Below are positions 20,040-28,407 of a DNA stretch of 64,000 nucleotides, one piece after another (the stretch's first letter is position 1; the number at the start of each line of letters is the position of its first letter). The DNA is taken from NCBI GenBank assembly GCA_017859745.1, contig JAFMML010000006.1, positions 1 through 64,000 on the forward strand. The letters run 5' to 3'. The notes under the pieces were generated by a model that worked only from the letters and a program-made list of their open reading frames with translations, was not told the origin of the DNA and did no database searches. Source of the stretch: Planctomycetota bacterium. GTDB lineage: Bacteria; Planctomycetota; Phycisphaerae; Phycisphaerales; SM1A02. The translations under genes were made by a program, and so were the position numbers.

Positions 20040-22246
20040 GACGTCCGTTCCATCGATGGGTTCGTTGTTCGCCTTCCTCCGTCACCGACTCCATAGGCCG
20101 CCAGAAACGCTGGTGCCGGCTCGGCCGAGTCGCCCATGGTCGACGTTCGGCTGAATCGCCGAGCCAACAACGCCTCGAGAAGAAGCAGCACGATCACCCC
20201 GACGAGCATCGACGTCGAGATCGACGTGTCACCGGACTCTCCTGCGGCGACGGAATCGTCGGAGTCGAGATCGTCGGTGAAACGCCATGGTCCGCCTTCG
20301 CCGAGACGTGTCGCCACCACTTCTCGATCGACCGGTTCCGTCGACGCGGCGCTCGCTTCGATGTTGACGACCAGACCACCGATTCGACTTCCCGAGACGT
20401 CGACGACACTCAACCGACCCGTCTCGTCGACGGGACGTTCGAGAACGCCCTGCCTCATCTCGATTCGGCCTCCGGACGGCGTCTCGATCGCGGTCGCCTC
20501 CACGAGTCCACGGAATCGGTCGTCTCCCACGGTTCCGACCGTTCGAATACGACTCCGGTCGATGCCCTCCCGCAGCAGTTCCTGCACCAGCGGGACCATC
20601 AATGGTCGCACCGGAAGATCGCTCCAATCCAGATCGAGCGCCACCATGAACAGGGCGATCGATCCTCCCGACGGCGCGGTCGCCGCGATCACCAGCGGAG
20701 CACCATCGAGACTTCGGACGACGATCTCAGACTCCGGAACGCCATCTCCGATCTCCAGCCGTCTGCCGATCGAGACCGGTGCCGCGAGATCCTCGAACTC
20801 CGCGGCGATCATGCCCATCCACGCGGCATGAGGTGTGGCCGCGTCGATGCGGCGGCCTGGTCCATCCGGGACGTCGATCGGTCCGGCTCCGAACGACCAG
20901 CTCCGCTCGGGGACGATCTCCGCGAGACGATCGAGCCAGGCGATGCCGCCTCCCACCGAAGGCGGGGCGACGATGACCACGCCGCCGCGATCGATCATTC
21001 GAGCCAGGTCGGACCATGCCGACGCGGGAACCAGGTCCGGGCGGGCCACCACCATGGCCTCGATCGTCCGCAGCGAAGACCCGTCCAGCAGTGCCGGTTC
21101 GATCGGAACCAGTTCGATCGGCGTCTCCGTCGAGGGGGACAACGCTCTCGCGAACCAGCCTTCAAGATCCCGATCATCCGCGGCGACCCCCACCCGAAGG
21201 CGGGGTCTCGCGTCGAGCAGGCCGAATCGACGATCGTCCGCCGCCTGGGCATCCGGCTCGATCGAGACCTCGACGAGAACATCGGGATCCTCCCCGGGCG
21301 CAACCAGCGGCATGGGGACCTGGAGTTCGACCGATGCGGTCCGCTCTCCCGATCTCCAGCGAACGTCGCGTTCGATCGCCGTCGCCAGTCTCGGACCCGA
21401 CAGCGAGACGCGTGTGGTCGATGGATTCGCGTCGCCCTGTCGAGCCAATTCGATTCTCACCGGCGCCAGACCTCCACCAACCGGAGGTCTGCCTGGTGCC
21501 AGAGAGACCACCGCGACGTTGTCGATGGGTTCCACGCCGGGTGGCAGGGCCAGACGATCGAGACCATCCATCGCGGCCAACGCCGACACTCCCGATGTCG
21601 AGTTCGATCGCGGCGGCTCGAGGCTTCCAAGGCGAAGGTCGCTTGCCACCAGGACGATCGGATCGATCGTCGGATTCGCGGCGAGTCGCGATGCGACAAG
21701 GGCGATCGCTGCGTCCAGATCGGTGCCGGCGAGACTCGGAATCGTGGACTCGATGCGCTCGGACACCCGACGGTGGTCGGCGGTCGGTTCGATCAGGATC
21801 CGAGCCGGGTGGGAAGCCAGGATCACACCGATGTCGTCGCCGACGGGACGTTTCGAGATCCAGGCGTTCGTCCGTGTCGCGACCCCCTCGAAGGCGGTCC
21901 TGCCGTCGCCATCCTCGACGCGACTGGAGACGCCGTCGTCGAGCACGATCCATACGGTTCGACTTCCCGATCCGGTCTCCGCACCCTCGAGGTAGGGACG
22001 TGCGAGGGCGGCGCCGAGGAGGCCCAGGGCCGCCATGCGAATGGCCAGCAGCAACCAGCGTTCGAGACGGAGTTGGCGTCGCCTGCGTTCGATGGCTCTT
22101 CGAAGCAGGTCCATCGCCGCCCATTCGATCGGACGTCGCCGCCTTCGAAGCAGAAGATGGATGAGGACCGGCAACGCCATGGCGACGAGGCCGGCGATCG
22201 CGAGGCCTGGTGCAGCGAATCCGGCGGCGAGCACCGTGGCCGTCAT
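20036..22246 (-). CDS. BatA-like membrane protein
   Basis: A 736-residue protein with the N-terminal signature of the BatA/aerotolerance family: a first membrane helix (LAIAGLVAMALPVLIHLLL), a basic loop RRRRRPIEW, a helical stretch, and a second helix (LLLAIRMAALGLLGAALARP). A vWA-like domain follows (VWIVLDDGVSS), in which the MIDAS serines are partly kept, then a long extracytoplasmic region and a C-terminal membrane helix (MLVGVIVLLLLEALLARR). The ATG overlaps the stop of the DUF58 gene (ATGA) and its stop overlaps the next GTG. The longer frame upstream is rejected for that reason. Confidence 0.88.
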   Translation of the reverse strand: MTATVLAAGFAAPGLAIAGLVAMALPVLIHLLLRRRRRPIEWAAMDLLRRAIERRRRQLRLERWLLLAIRMAALGLLGAALARPYLEGAETGSGSRTVWIVLDDGVSSRVEDGDGRTAFEGVATRTNAWISKRPVGDDIGVILASHPARILIEPTADHRRVSERIESTIPSLAGTDLDAAIALVASRLAANPTIDPIVLVASDLRLGSLEPPRSNSTSGVSALAAMDGLDRLALPPGVEPIDNVAVVSLAPGRPPVGGGLAPVRIELARQGDANPSTTRVSLSGPRLATAIERDVRWRSGERTASVELQVPMPLVAPGEDPDVLVEVSIEPDAQAADDRRFGLLDARPRLRVGVAADDRDLEGWFARALSPSTETPIELVPIEPALLDGSSLRTIEAMVVARPDLVPASAWSDLARMIDRGGVVIVAPPSVGGGIAWLDRLAEIVPERSWSFGAGPIDVPDGPGRRIDAATPHAAWMGMIAAEFEDLAAPVSIGRRLEIGDGVPESEIVVRSLDGAPLVIAATAPSGGSIALFMVALDLDWSDLPVRPLMVPLVQELLREGIDRSRIRTVGTVGDDRFRGLVEATAIETPSGGRIEMRQGVLERPVDETGRLSVVDVSGSRIGGLVVNIEASAASTEPVDREVVATRLGEGGPWRFTDDLDSDDSVAAGESGDTSISTSMLVGVIVLLLLEALLARRFSRTSTMGDSAEPAPAFLAAYGVGDGGRRTTNPSMERTS

Positions 22247-23244
22247 CCCGTTCTTCCCGATCGAAGCATGGCCGACCGTCTGGCGAGAAGCAGCGCCAAC
22301 GCGGGACCGACCGAGGCGTGCGTGTCCAGCAGCAGGTGGTCGAAGCCGAATCCTCGCGCGGTGCGACGGACCTCCTCGAGATGGAGCCTCAGGGCGTTCA
22401 GGTAGTCCTGCCGAATGGCCCGGGCGTCCGCTTCGAGGACGCCTTCTCCCTCGAGGCCCTCGAATGGCGCCGAACCGTCGATCGAGAAGTGGAGTTCCCG
22501 ACGATCGAGGGTCTGCAGCAGCACCACGTCCTGGCGGCGGTGTCGACAGGTTGCGAGTGCCTGGTGGAGATCCTCGATCGGACCCAGGAGATCGGAGATC
22601 ACGATCATCAGACCTCGTCCGGACTGGCGGGCGATCGCCTGGTCGATCGATCGCGAGAGATTGGCGACGCCCTCGACGCCCGCCGACGCAAGGACTCTGA
22701 CGATCGACCTCCACTGATCCCGACTGGATCTTCGACGAAGGCTCGGTCCAAGACCGTCGGCGTAGATCGAAAGTCCGACTCGATCACGCTGCTGCAGGGC
22801 GAGGTACGCCAACGCCGCCGCCGTCGCCACGGCGTGATCGAACTTGGTCCAGAGTCGTCGATCCGTCGACGCCTCGGTGCCGCCCCAACCTCGCTTCACC
22901 TCGAGCGATCCGTAGGACATCGACCCGGAACCGTCGACGAGGATCTCGACGTCGAGCGTGGTCTCCTGCTGAAACCGCTTCAGATGCAGCTTGTCGGTCC
23001 GTGCGAACACCTTCCAGTCGAGGTGGCGGAGATCGTCTCCGGGCACGTACGAGCGGTGCTCTGCGAACTCGACCGCCGGTCCCTGGAATGGGGATCGGTG
23101 CATGCCGCTGGTGATGCCCTCGGCGATCATGCGGGCGCGGAGTTCGAACGTCGCCAACTGTCCGATCGTCTCGGGCGCGAGGTACTGCTCGGCGCGAAGC
23201 GCCCCACCGGATCCTTCCGGTCCCCTCGCCCCGAAGTCGGTCAC
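22243..23244 (-). CDS. DUF58 domain protein
   Basis: A 333-residue DUF58 protein, the constant partner of MoxR ATPases. It has the family's hallmark block YVPGDDLRHLDWKVFARTDK followed by QQETTLDVEILVDGSGSM, where DGSGSM is a vWA-type metal site. The GTG start overlaps the moxR stop (GTGA), which sets the start unambiguously although the frame remains open upstream. Homologues are soluble or membrane-associated vWA proteins acting as substrates or adaptors for MoxR; this copy has no membrane helix. Confidence 0.92.
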   Translation of the reverse strand: MTDFGARGPEGSGGALRAEQYLAPETIGQLATFELRARMIAEGITSGMHRSPFQGPAVEFAEHRSYVPGDDLRHLDWKVFARTDKLHLKRFQQETTLDVEILVDGSGSMSYGSLEVKRGWGGTEASTDRRLWTKFDHAVATAAALAYLALQQRDRVGLSIYADGLGPSLRRRSSRDQWRSIVRVLASAGVEGVANLSRSIDQAIARQSGRGLMIVISDLLGPIEDLHQALATCRHRRQDVVLLQTLDRRELHFSIDGSAPFEGLEGEGVLEADARAIRQDYLNALRLHLEEVRRTARGFGFDHLLLDTHASVGPALALLLARRSAMLRSGRTG

Positions 23245-24302
23245 TTCGCCACCGTGCCGAGGACCCGCGCCGACTCGCCGGACTCCACCGGCGTCTCCTC
23301 GAGAATGGCGCGGACGACGTCGTCGACGCCCACCCCGTCGGCCTCCGCGTTGAAGTTGGTGATCACGCGATGCCTCAGCACCGGCAGGGCGACTTCGCGG
23401 AGATGGTCCGGCGTGACGCAGGCGTCTCCCGCGATCGCCGCCTTGGCCTTGGCCGCCAGCACAAGGAACTGGCTCGCCCGTGGTCCAGCGCCCCAACGGA
23501 GATAGTCGCGGACCATCGCAGGCCGCTCGCCGGGCTCGTCGATCCTGGTCGTGCGCACCAGTCGCAGCGCATAGCGAGCGACATGGTCCGCGACCGGAAC
23601 CGACCGGACCGTCTGCTGAAGACGAAGACAGTCCTCGGCATCGAGCACTCGATCCGGCTCCTCGCTGGTGCCGGTGGTCGTGCGGCGCACGATCTCGAGT
23701 TCCTCCTCCTCGGTGGGATAGCCGATGCGGATGTCGAGCATGAACCGATCGAGCTGGGCCTCGGGCAACGGATAGGTGCCCTCCTGCTCGATGGGATTCT
23801 GCGTCGCGAGGACGAAGAACGGTCTCGGCAGGCGGTGCTGGACTCCGCCGACGGTCACCTGTCGTTCCTGCATCGCCTCGAGCAGCGCCGCCTGGGTCTT
23901 CGGGGGCGTGCGGTTGATCTCGTCGGCGAGGATGACGTTCGAGAAGATCGGGCCCCGAACGAAGCGGAGTTCGCGGGTGCCGGTCGCCTTGTCCTCCTCG
24001 ATCACCTCGGTGCCGGTCATGTCCGAAGGCATGAGATCGGGAGTGAACTGGATCCGGGAGAACCCCAGACTCAACGACTTCGCGACGGTCGAGATCAGCA
24101 GCGTCTTCGCCAGGCCCGGAACCCCCTCGACGACGGCGTGCCCCCCGCAGAACATCGCCAGCAGCACCTCGTCGAGCACCTCGTCCTGACCGACGATGAC
24201 CTTGTGGACCTCCGCCGAGATCCTGCGGGCGGCCTGGCGAACCTCGTCGATCGCGCCTGCGGGCGTCGGGGACTCGTGGCCGTCGCGGTCTGATTCGGTC
24301 AT
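23241..24302 (-). CDS. moxR: MoxR-family AAA+ ATPase
   Basis: A 353-residue AAA+ ATPase. Walker A is GVPGLAKT (60-67), Walker B is VILADEINR (D128, E129), and sensor ATQNPIEQEGTYPLPEAQLDRF is complete in the usual two parts. MoxR proteins act as chaperone-like motors that load metal or remodel vWA partners; here five downstream genes are plausible clients. It is the first gene of the minus-strand operon. A ggag lies about eight bases before the ATG and a TATACT -10 element about 60 bases upstream. Confidence 0.95.
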   Translation of the reverse strand: MTESDRDGHESPTPAGAIDEVRQAARRISAEVHKVIVGQDEVLDEVLLAMFCGGHAVVEGVPGLAKTLLISTVAKSLSLGFSRIQFTPDLMPSDMTGTEVIEEDKATGTRELRFVRGPIFSNVILADEINRTPPKTQAALLEAMQERQVTVGGVQHRLPRPFFVLATQNPIEQEGTYPLPEAQLDRFMLDIRIGYPTEEEELEIVRRTTTGTSEEPDRVLDAEDCLRLQQTVRSVPVADHVARYALRLVRTTRIDEPGERPAMVRDYLRWGAGPRASQFLVLAAKAKAAIAGDACVTPDHLREVALPVLRHRVITNFNAEADGVGVDDVVRAILEETPVESGESARVLGTVAK

Positions 24303-24365
24303 CGAAGTCTCCTGATCGTGGCGTGGGCTCCTCGACGCGAATCCGCTTCATCGACGAGGCGATCG

Positions 24366-24371
24366 AGTATA
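24366..24371 (-). promoter_or_regulatory. Candidate -10 element of the MoxR/Bat operon
   Basis: On the minus strand the sequence TATACT lies about 63 bases before the moxR start, in the 138-base gap shared with the divergent mutM. It matches the sigma70 -10 consensus at five of six positions in very GC-rich surroundings. I see no good -35. It leaves a leader of roughly 55 bases with a Shine-Dalgarno sequence. Confidence 0.45.
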
Positions 24372-24440
24372 GGTTCGGCCCGAGCACAAACCCCCGGTTC
24401 GACGCCGCCGACACACGCCTCGGAACCATCCCAGCCACCC

Positions 24441-25331
24441 ATGCCCGAACTCCCCGAAGTCGAATGCGTTCGTCGTTCACTCGAGGTGCTCGAGGGAGCT
24501 GTGATCGAGTCGGTCGAGGTGCGGAGGCGCGACTTCGTGTCGTCGTCCAAGGCGTCCGAACGCCGACACCCGATGGCCGGCGCCACCATCGATCGAATCG
24601 TCCGGCACGGCAAGGAACTCGCCCTCGTCGAACGGGGCCCCCGTCGCCTGCGAATGCGTCTGGGCATGACCGGTCGTCTCCTCGTGGAGCGAACGAACGA
24701 CGGTCGAGGTCCCGCTCGCCTTCCGCATGAGCATGTCCGCTGGATCGCCAGGGGAACCGGCGACACGAGGTGGGTGCTTCGATCGGTGGACCCGCGACGG
24801 TTCGGAGACCTGGTCGTCTTCGAGACCGAGGAGGACTTCGAACAGGACCGCACCCGCCTGGGGCCGGATGCCCTCTCGATCCGGTCACGCGAACTCGCTC
24901 AGGCGCTTTCGGCAACGCGGCGGGCCATCAAGATCGCCCTCCTCGATCAGAAGGTGCTTGCCGGGGTCGGCAACATCTACGCCGACGAGGCGCTCTTCGC
25001 TGTCGGGGTCCATCCGGCCACTCCGGCGAATCGCCTCGCTCGAGATGCCGTCTCAAGACTTTCCGCCGCCATCCGATCCCTTCTCCGGAGGTCGATCTCC
25101 GCGGGCGGCACGACCATTCGAGATTATCGAAATGGATCGAACGAACCAGGAACGGCACAGCGTCATCTGAAGGTCTATGGACGGCAGGGTGAGGCCTGCC
25201 ATCGATGCCGAACCGATCTCGAGCACACCGTGATGGGCCAACGCACCACAACCTGGTGTCCGAAGTGTCAACAGTTGATCCACATCACTCTGGACAACTC
25301 GGAATCGTGCAGACTCCAACCACAAGATTGA
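24441..25331 (+). CDS. mutM: Formamidopyrimidine-DNA glycosylase
   Basis: A 296-residue base-excision repair enzyme removing 8-oxoguanine and ring-opened purines. It shows the N-terminal PELPEVE with catalytic Pro (exposed after Met removal) and Glu, the conserved HGKELAL lysine, the helix-two-turn-helix VGNIYADEALF, and a C-terminal zinc finger of the form C-x2-C-x16-C-x2-C ending TWCPKCQ. The ATG is fixed by the need for Pro at position 2; the frame is open further upstream but the extension would destroy the active site. It is divergent from moxR and ends at the probable replication origin. Confidence 0.96.
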   Translation: MPELPEVECVRRSLEVLEGAVIESVEVRRRDFVSSSKASERRHPMAGATIDRIVRHGKELALVERGPRRLRMRLGMTGRLLVERTNDGRGPARLPHEHVRWIARGTGDTRWVLRSVDPRRFGDLVVFETEEDFEQDRTRLGPDALSIRSRELAQALSATRRAIKIALLDQKVLAGVGNIYADEALFAVGVHPATPANRLARDAVSRLSAAIRSLLRRSISAGGTTIRDYRNGSNEPGTAQRHLKVYGRQGEACHRCRTDLEHTVMGQRTTTWCPKCQQLIHITLDNSESCRLQPQD

Positions 25332-25491
25332 CAAATCACAAGACGCGACCGATGGGCTCACGGAGGTGCTGTCTAGAGAGAGAAAGAGATGTTCTTAGCC
25401 GTCGTAGTAGAGGCCCTGACGGAATGCGGGTTCACCACGACAATCAAACCATAAACCCAACCAATAAAGACACTTACACACGACAAGATAC

Positions 25492-25513
25492 TGTGGAGAA
25501 CCTGTGTGGACAA
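25492..25513 (-). promoter_or_regulatory. Pair of DnaA-box-like 9-mers
   Basis: On the minus strand, TTGTCCACA (25505-25513) and TTCTCCACA (25492-25500) lie in the same orientation with four bases between them. Each differs from the consensus TTATCCACA only at the third base. The pair adjoins the most AT-rich stretch of the gap. Confidence 0.6.
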
Positions 25514-25659
25514 CTGTCTGATCAAGGTGGTCCCAAGCGGTGATGACGGAGGCGATCCGAGTGGGGATGGGGTGTCGCTGGCAGTCCACCCCATGATGTG
25601 GTGGGTCAATGATCAACAGCAAACCCAACCCAGACATCGACCATGGGACAAGTGACGAG

Positions 25660-25668
25660 TTGTCCACA
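25660..25668 (+). promoter_or_regulatory. DnaA-box-like 9-mer
   Basis: TTGTCCACA on the plus strand, one mismatch from TTATCCACA, opposite in orientation to the pair 150 bases upstream. It sits just before the hairpin at 25672-25705. Confidence 0.55.
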
Positions 25669-25671
25669 TGA

Positions 25672-25717
25672 GTTGGGTATGGCGCTTGGCCCCAAGGCAC
25701 CCAACCGCTTGCGGTTG
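25672..25717. repeat. Nested inverted repeats in the origin region
   Basis: Three overlapping hairpins are visible: gttgggt/acccaac (25672-25678 with 25699-25705), inside it cttgg/ccaag (25685-25689 with 25692-25696), and next to it caaccgc/gcggttg with a two-base loop (25702-25717). The outer and last stems share bases, so they are alternative structures. Confidence 0.6.
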
Positions 25718-25840
25718 ACCCGCTGTCTTCGAGGCAACCGGAACACGACAGAAGTCGGGTGATCACCGATAGGCGATCACGAGTTCAAGCTTCTGTTTTG
25801 AGCAATAGAGCGTCGAAGTCGGGTGACGCCCGAACCGGCC

Positions 25841-27187
25841 TCAGGCCCCCGTCTCGGTGAGATCGAGTTCGATCCGCTCGACCTCGTCGCTGAAGCGGTC
25901 GTCGGTCTTGCGGCGGGCGTCGATGGTGCGGATCGCGTGCATGACGGTCGTGTGATCCCGGCCACCGAAGTATCCACCGATCTCCTCGAGGCTGAACCGG
26001 GTGTGGCGGCGGGCCAACCACATGCAGACCTGGCGTGGCAGGGCGATCGACTTGTGGCGTCGCTTGGAAAGCAGATCGGTCAACTTGACGTCGTAGAAGG
26101 CGGTCACCGCATCGACGATCAGCTGGATGTTCGGCTGGCCGGCGGATCGGTTGGCGGTCGGGTCGGCGGCGAGGGCGGCCTTGGCCAGGTCGAGGGTGAT
26201 CGGGACGCCCATGGCGTGGGCGACCCCCCGGACCTTCGTCAGGGCGCCTTCGAGTTCCCGGATGTTGGAGTCGATGCGGGCGGCGATGTATGCGGGAACG
26301 TCGTCGGGAAGGGTCGCGTCGAGCAGGCGAGCCTTGGTCTTCAGGATCGACACCCGCGTCTCGTAGCAGGGCTTGTCGATGCGGGCGACGAGACCGCAGT
26401 TGAACCTACTGGTCAATCGCTCCTCGAGATCCGGGATGTCCTGTGGTGCCGCGTCGGAGGAGAGCACCACCTGACGTCCCGCCTGATAGAGGGCGTTGAA
26501 GGTGTGGAAGAACTCCTCCTGACTCTGTTCCCGCTTCGCCAGAAAGTGGATGTCGTCGATGACGAGCATGTCCACGTTTCGGAACCGATGGCGAAACGCG
26601 TTCATCCGACCGGCCTTGACCGATTCGTGGAACGCATCGGTGAAGGTGCCGCAGGAGATGTAGCAGATCTCCGCACGACGATTTCGACTGAGGATCGACT
26701 GGGTCACCGCCTGCAGCAGGTGGGTCTTGCCGAGACCGACGCCACCATGGATGAAGAACGGGTTGTAGGCCCGACCCGGCTGCTCCGCGACGGCCGTCGC
26801 CGCTGCGTGGGCGAGACGATTGCCCGGTCCGACGACGAAGTTCTCGAAGGAGTAGTCGGGGGAGAGCAGCATCTGCTCGCCGAGTTCGGGCAGATCGTCG
26901 CCGCCGGAGACGGAGGGTTCGGGTGCTGCGGTGAACTCCTCCTCGGGTCCCACGAAGCGAAGGGCCAGGAGACGGCCCGACACCTGCTGGGCCGCTTCGG
27001 TGAACTGCTGCACACAGCATCGTTGGAGATACCGAAGCTGCACAGGCTCGTTGACCAGCATCCGGACCACACCACCCTCGATGTCGAGGGGCTCGATGTC
27101 GTCGAACCAGTGCCGGCACATGTCCCCGTGATGGCGACGCAGGTACGCCATCAGGTCCGGCTTGAAGTTCGACTCGAGGCGGGCCAT
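25841..27187 (-). CDS. dnaA: Chromosomal replication initiator DnaA
   Basis: A 448-residue AAA+ initiator that binds DnaA boxes and melts oriC. The N-terminal interaction domain (about 1-85) is followed by a short linker, the ATPase domain with YNPFFIHGGVGLGKTHLL (Walker A 148-155) and MLVIDDIHFL (Walker B D211, D212), and the DNA-binding domain IV with FGGRDHTTVMHAIRTI near the C terminus. Its length matches other bacterial DnaA proteins. The ATG is the first in frame and lies about 50 bases downstream of a recognisable promoter. A palindrome in the leader (27204-27225) suggests control. Confidence 0.97.
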   Translation of the reverse strand: MARLESNFKPDLMAYLRRHHGDMCRHWFDDIEPLDIEGGVVRMLVNEPVQLRYLQRCCVQQFTEAAQQVSGRLLALRFVGPEEEFTAAPEPSVSGGDDLPELGEQMLLSPDYSFENFVVGPGNRLAHAAATAVAEQPGRAYNPFFIHGGVGLGKTHLLQAVTQSILSRNRRAEICYISCGTFTDAFHESVKAGRMNAFRHRFRNVDMLVIDDIHFLAKREQSQEEFFHTFNALYQAGRQVVLSSDAAPQDIPDLEERLTSRFNCGLVARIDKPCYETRVSILKTKARLLDATLPDDVPAYIAARIDSNIRELEGALTKVRGVAHAMGVPITLDLAKAALAADPTANRSAGQPNIQLIVDAVTAFYDVKLTDLLSKRRHKSIALPRQVCMWLARRHTRFSLEEIGGYFGGRDHTTVMHAIRTIDARRKTDDRFSDEVERIELDLTETGA

Positions 27188-27203
27188 CGAGGTGCTCCGG
27201 GGA

Positions 27204-27225
27204 CGTTCGCGTGGAGTCGCGAACG
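27204..27225 (-). promoter_or_regulatory. Palindrome in the dnaA leader
   Basis: Perfect 8-base arms cgttcgcg and cgcgaacg are separated by six bases (tggagt). The palindrome lies just downstream of the predicted transcription start and about 17 bases before the dnaA ATG. It could be a repressor operator or a leader hairpin. It does not match a DnaA box. Confidence 0.5.
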
Positions 27226-27246
27226 GTGGAATTCCGAGGGGAGGCG

Positions 27247-27275
27247 AATCTACGAGTCCGTTCAGGCAGCGTCAA
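27247..27275 (-). promoter_or_regulatory. Sigma70-type promoter of dnaA
   Basis: Reading the minus strand, TTGACG (27275-27270) and TAGATT (27252-27247) are separated by exactly 17 bases, giving five and four matches to the -35 and -10 consensus. The predicted start near 27240 leaves a leader of about 53 bases. This is the best two-part promoter seen in the window. Confidence 0.65.
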
Positions 27276-27288
27276 TGAAGAACATGGC

Positions 27289-28233
27289 TCATGTGCCCGA
27301 TCTGCTCGAAGACCCCTCCACCGCGGCCGCGGGGGCGGCCTCTTCAAGCTGTGCCTCGTGCCGACGCCGGTTCGCTCGGTGGTCCATCAGCACCAGAAGG
27401 CGGTCCTTGTGCTCGCCACCGTCGATGGCGTCGAGCCGATCCCGGATGAGTCCCAGAGGACTCCGTCGTGACAGGTGCACCACCACGACGGCCTTGGCCT
27501 TCCAGACCCGCACCAGTTGTGCGAGATCCTCCACATGCAGGTGGCGGCCGACCTTGGCGCGGCCGCGATGGCTCTCGTCGAAGAAGGTGCACTCGCTGAC
27601 GACGATCTTCGCGTCGGCGAACTCGGGCCGGTAGAGAAACGGTCCCATCTCGGTGTCGCCGGTGTAGGCGACCAGGGGGATCTCGACGGTTCTGGTGATC
27701 TGGGTGCCTCTGGACTTCAGTTCGACGAGTCGATCCTGAGGCAGATCCGCGAACTCCTCGAGCAGCTTGCTGCGACGCTCGATCACGGCCCACCCCATGC
27801 TTGGGCTGGTGTGGCTGACCTCGATCGCCCGCAGCACGAGGTTGGGGCGAAGGGTGAACTCCTCGCCATCCTCGACTCCGGTCAGTTCGAACGGCGTCTT
27901 CTGTCGTTCGAGATCGACCCAGCTCTCGATCATCTTCCGGATCGGTCCCTCGAGGCGGCGATGGCAGACGATGCGCCCTGGACCGAGCTTCTGGAAGTGC
28001 CGCTGGCTGAGCCAGTAGGGAAGTCCACCCACATGGTCCATGTGGCCGTGGCTGATCGCGACCGTCGGAGACGGCAGCACCATCCGTGGGCACATTCCGA
28101 TGTCGAAGCAGACATCGAGCTCCGGCACCTGGATCACGGTGCCTTCGCCGGCGATGCTGAACCCTTGGATGCGGTAGGGGGGGACGTAGAGGAAACCCGG
28201 TTGGGTCTCCCGAGGCGGGGCCTTCGGAACCAT
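27289..28233 (-). CDS. Metallo-beta-lactamase-fold hydrolase, ribonuclease Z-like
   Basis: A 314-residue protein with the metal motif SHGHMDHVGG (H62, H64, D66, H67), a GDTE segment (YTGDTEMGP), SECTF and a late conserved VVHLS histidine, the arrangement of the RNase Z / tRNase Z branch of the MBL family. It may trim tRNA 3' ends or be a related nuclease. The ATG at 28233 is preferred because gaggag lies eight bases before it; the longer GTG start at 28287 would sit one base after a TACCCT -10 element and has no ribosome site. The gene ends just beyond the dnaA promoter, on the same strand as dnaA. The C-terminal tail is Ala/Ser-rich. Confidence 0.85.
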   Translation of the reverse strand: MVPKAPPRETQPGFLYVPPYRIQGFSIAGEGTVIQVPELDVCFDIGMCPRMVLPSPTVAISHGHMDHVGGLPYWLSQRHFQKLGPGRIVCHRRLEGPIRKMIESWVDLERQKTPFELTGVEDGEEFTLRPNLVLRAIEVSHTSPSMGWAVIERRSKLLEEFADLPQDRLVELKSRGTQITRTVEIPLVAYTGDTEMGPFLYRPEFADAKIVVSECTFFDESHRGRAKVGRHLHVEDLAQLVRVWKAKAVVVVHLSRRSPLGLIRDRLDAIDGGEHKDRLLVLMDHRANRRRHEAQLEEAAPAAAVEGSSSRSGT

Positions 28234-28288
28234 CGTTCGAATCTCCTCGAGCAGGGCTTTCGCCCGGCCGGGGGCATGAAGAACCACG

Positions 28289-28294
28289 AGGGTA
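28289..28294 (-). promoter_or_regulatory. Candidate -10 element of the MBL-fold gene
   Basis: TACCCT on the minus strand, about 55 bases before the preferred ATG at 28233. The resulting leader would carry the gaggag ribosome site. No clear -35. Confidence 0.4.
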
Positions 28295-28407
28295 GTGGAC
28301 GCCGACGAGGCCGGTCAATCCACGAGGATCGGGGTGGCCATCGTCAACATCGATCCGATTCGCAAGGACGGCAGAAGGCGCCGCGGTCGTGGGCCGATCT
28401 TGCCGTC

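Larger units (their letters stand above)
25332..25840. other. Probable chromosomal replication origin (oriC) region
   Basis: This 509-base gap between convergent mutM and dnaA is visibly AT-richer than the genes around it. It has three 9-mers with one mismatch to the DnaA box TTATCCACA: 25492-25500 and 25505-25513 (minus orientation, TTCTCCACA and TTGTCCACA) and 25660-25668 (plus, TTGTCCACA). The word ACCCAAC occurs four times (25455, 25623, 25699, and reversed at 25672). Hairpins occur at 25567-25594, 25672-25705 and 25702-25717, and a 12-base direct repeat gaagtcgggtga at 25751 and 25815. An AT-rich stretch near 25440-25490 next to the first two boxes could be the unwinding element. It lies downstream of the dnaA stop codon; dnaN is not adjacent. 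I see no coding frame of quality. Confidence 0.65.

Noticed and set aside
25396-25412. DnaA-trio element (tagtagag) in the origin region
   Set aside because: The trinucleotides are too few and lie about 80 bases from the nearest DnaA box, whereas known trios are adjacent to the box.
25748-25800. Rho-independent terminator for mutM formed by acagaag/cttctgt followed by tttt
   Set aside because: It lies more than 400 bases after the mutM stop, the stem is interrupted by a second hairpin and the loop is long. It may belong to origin structure instead.
27289-28287. GTG at 28287 as start of the MBL-fold protein
   Set aside because: It lies one base after a -10-like element and has no ribosome site, while the ATG at 28233 has gaggag at the right distance.
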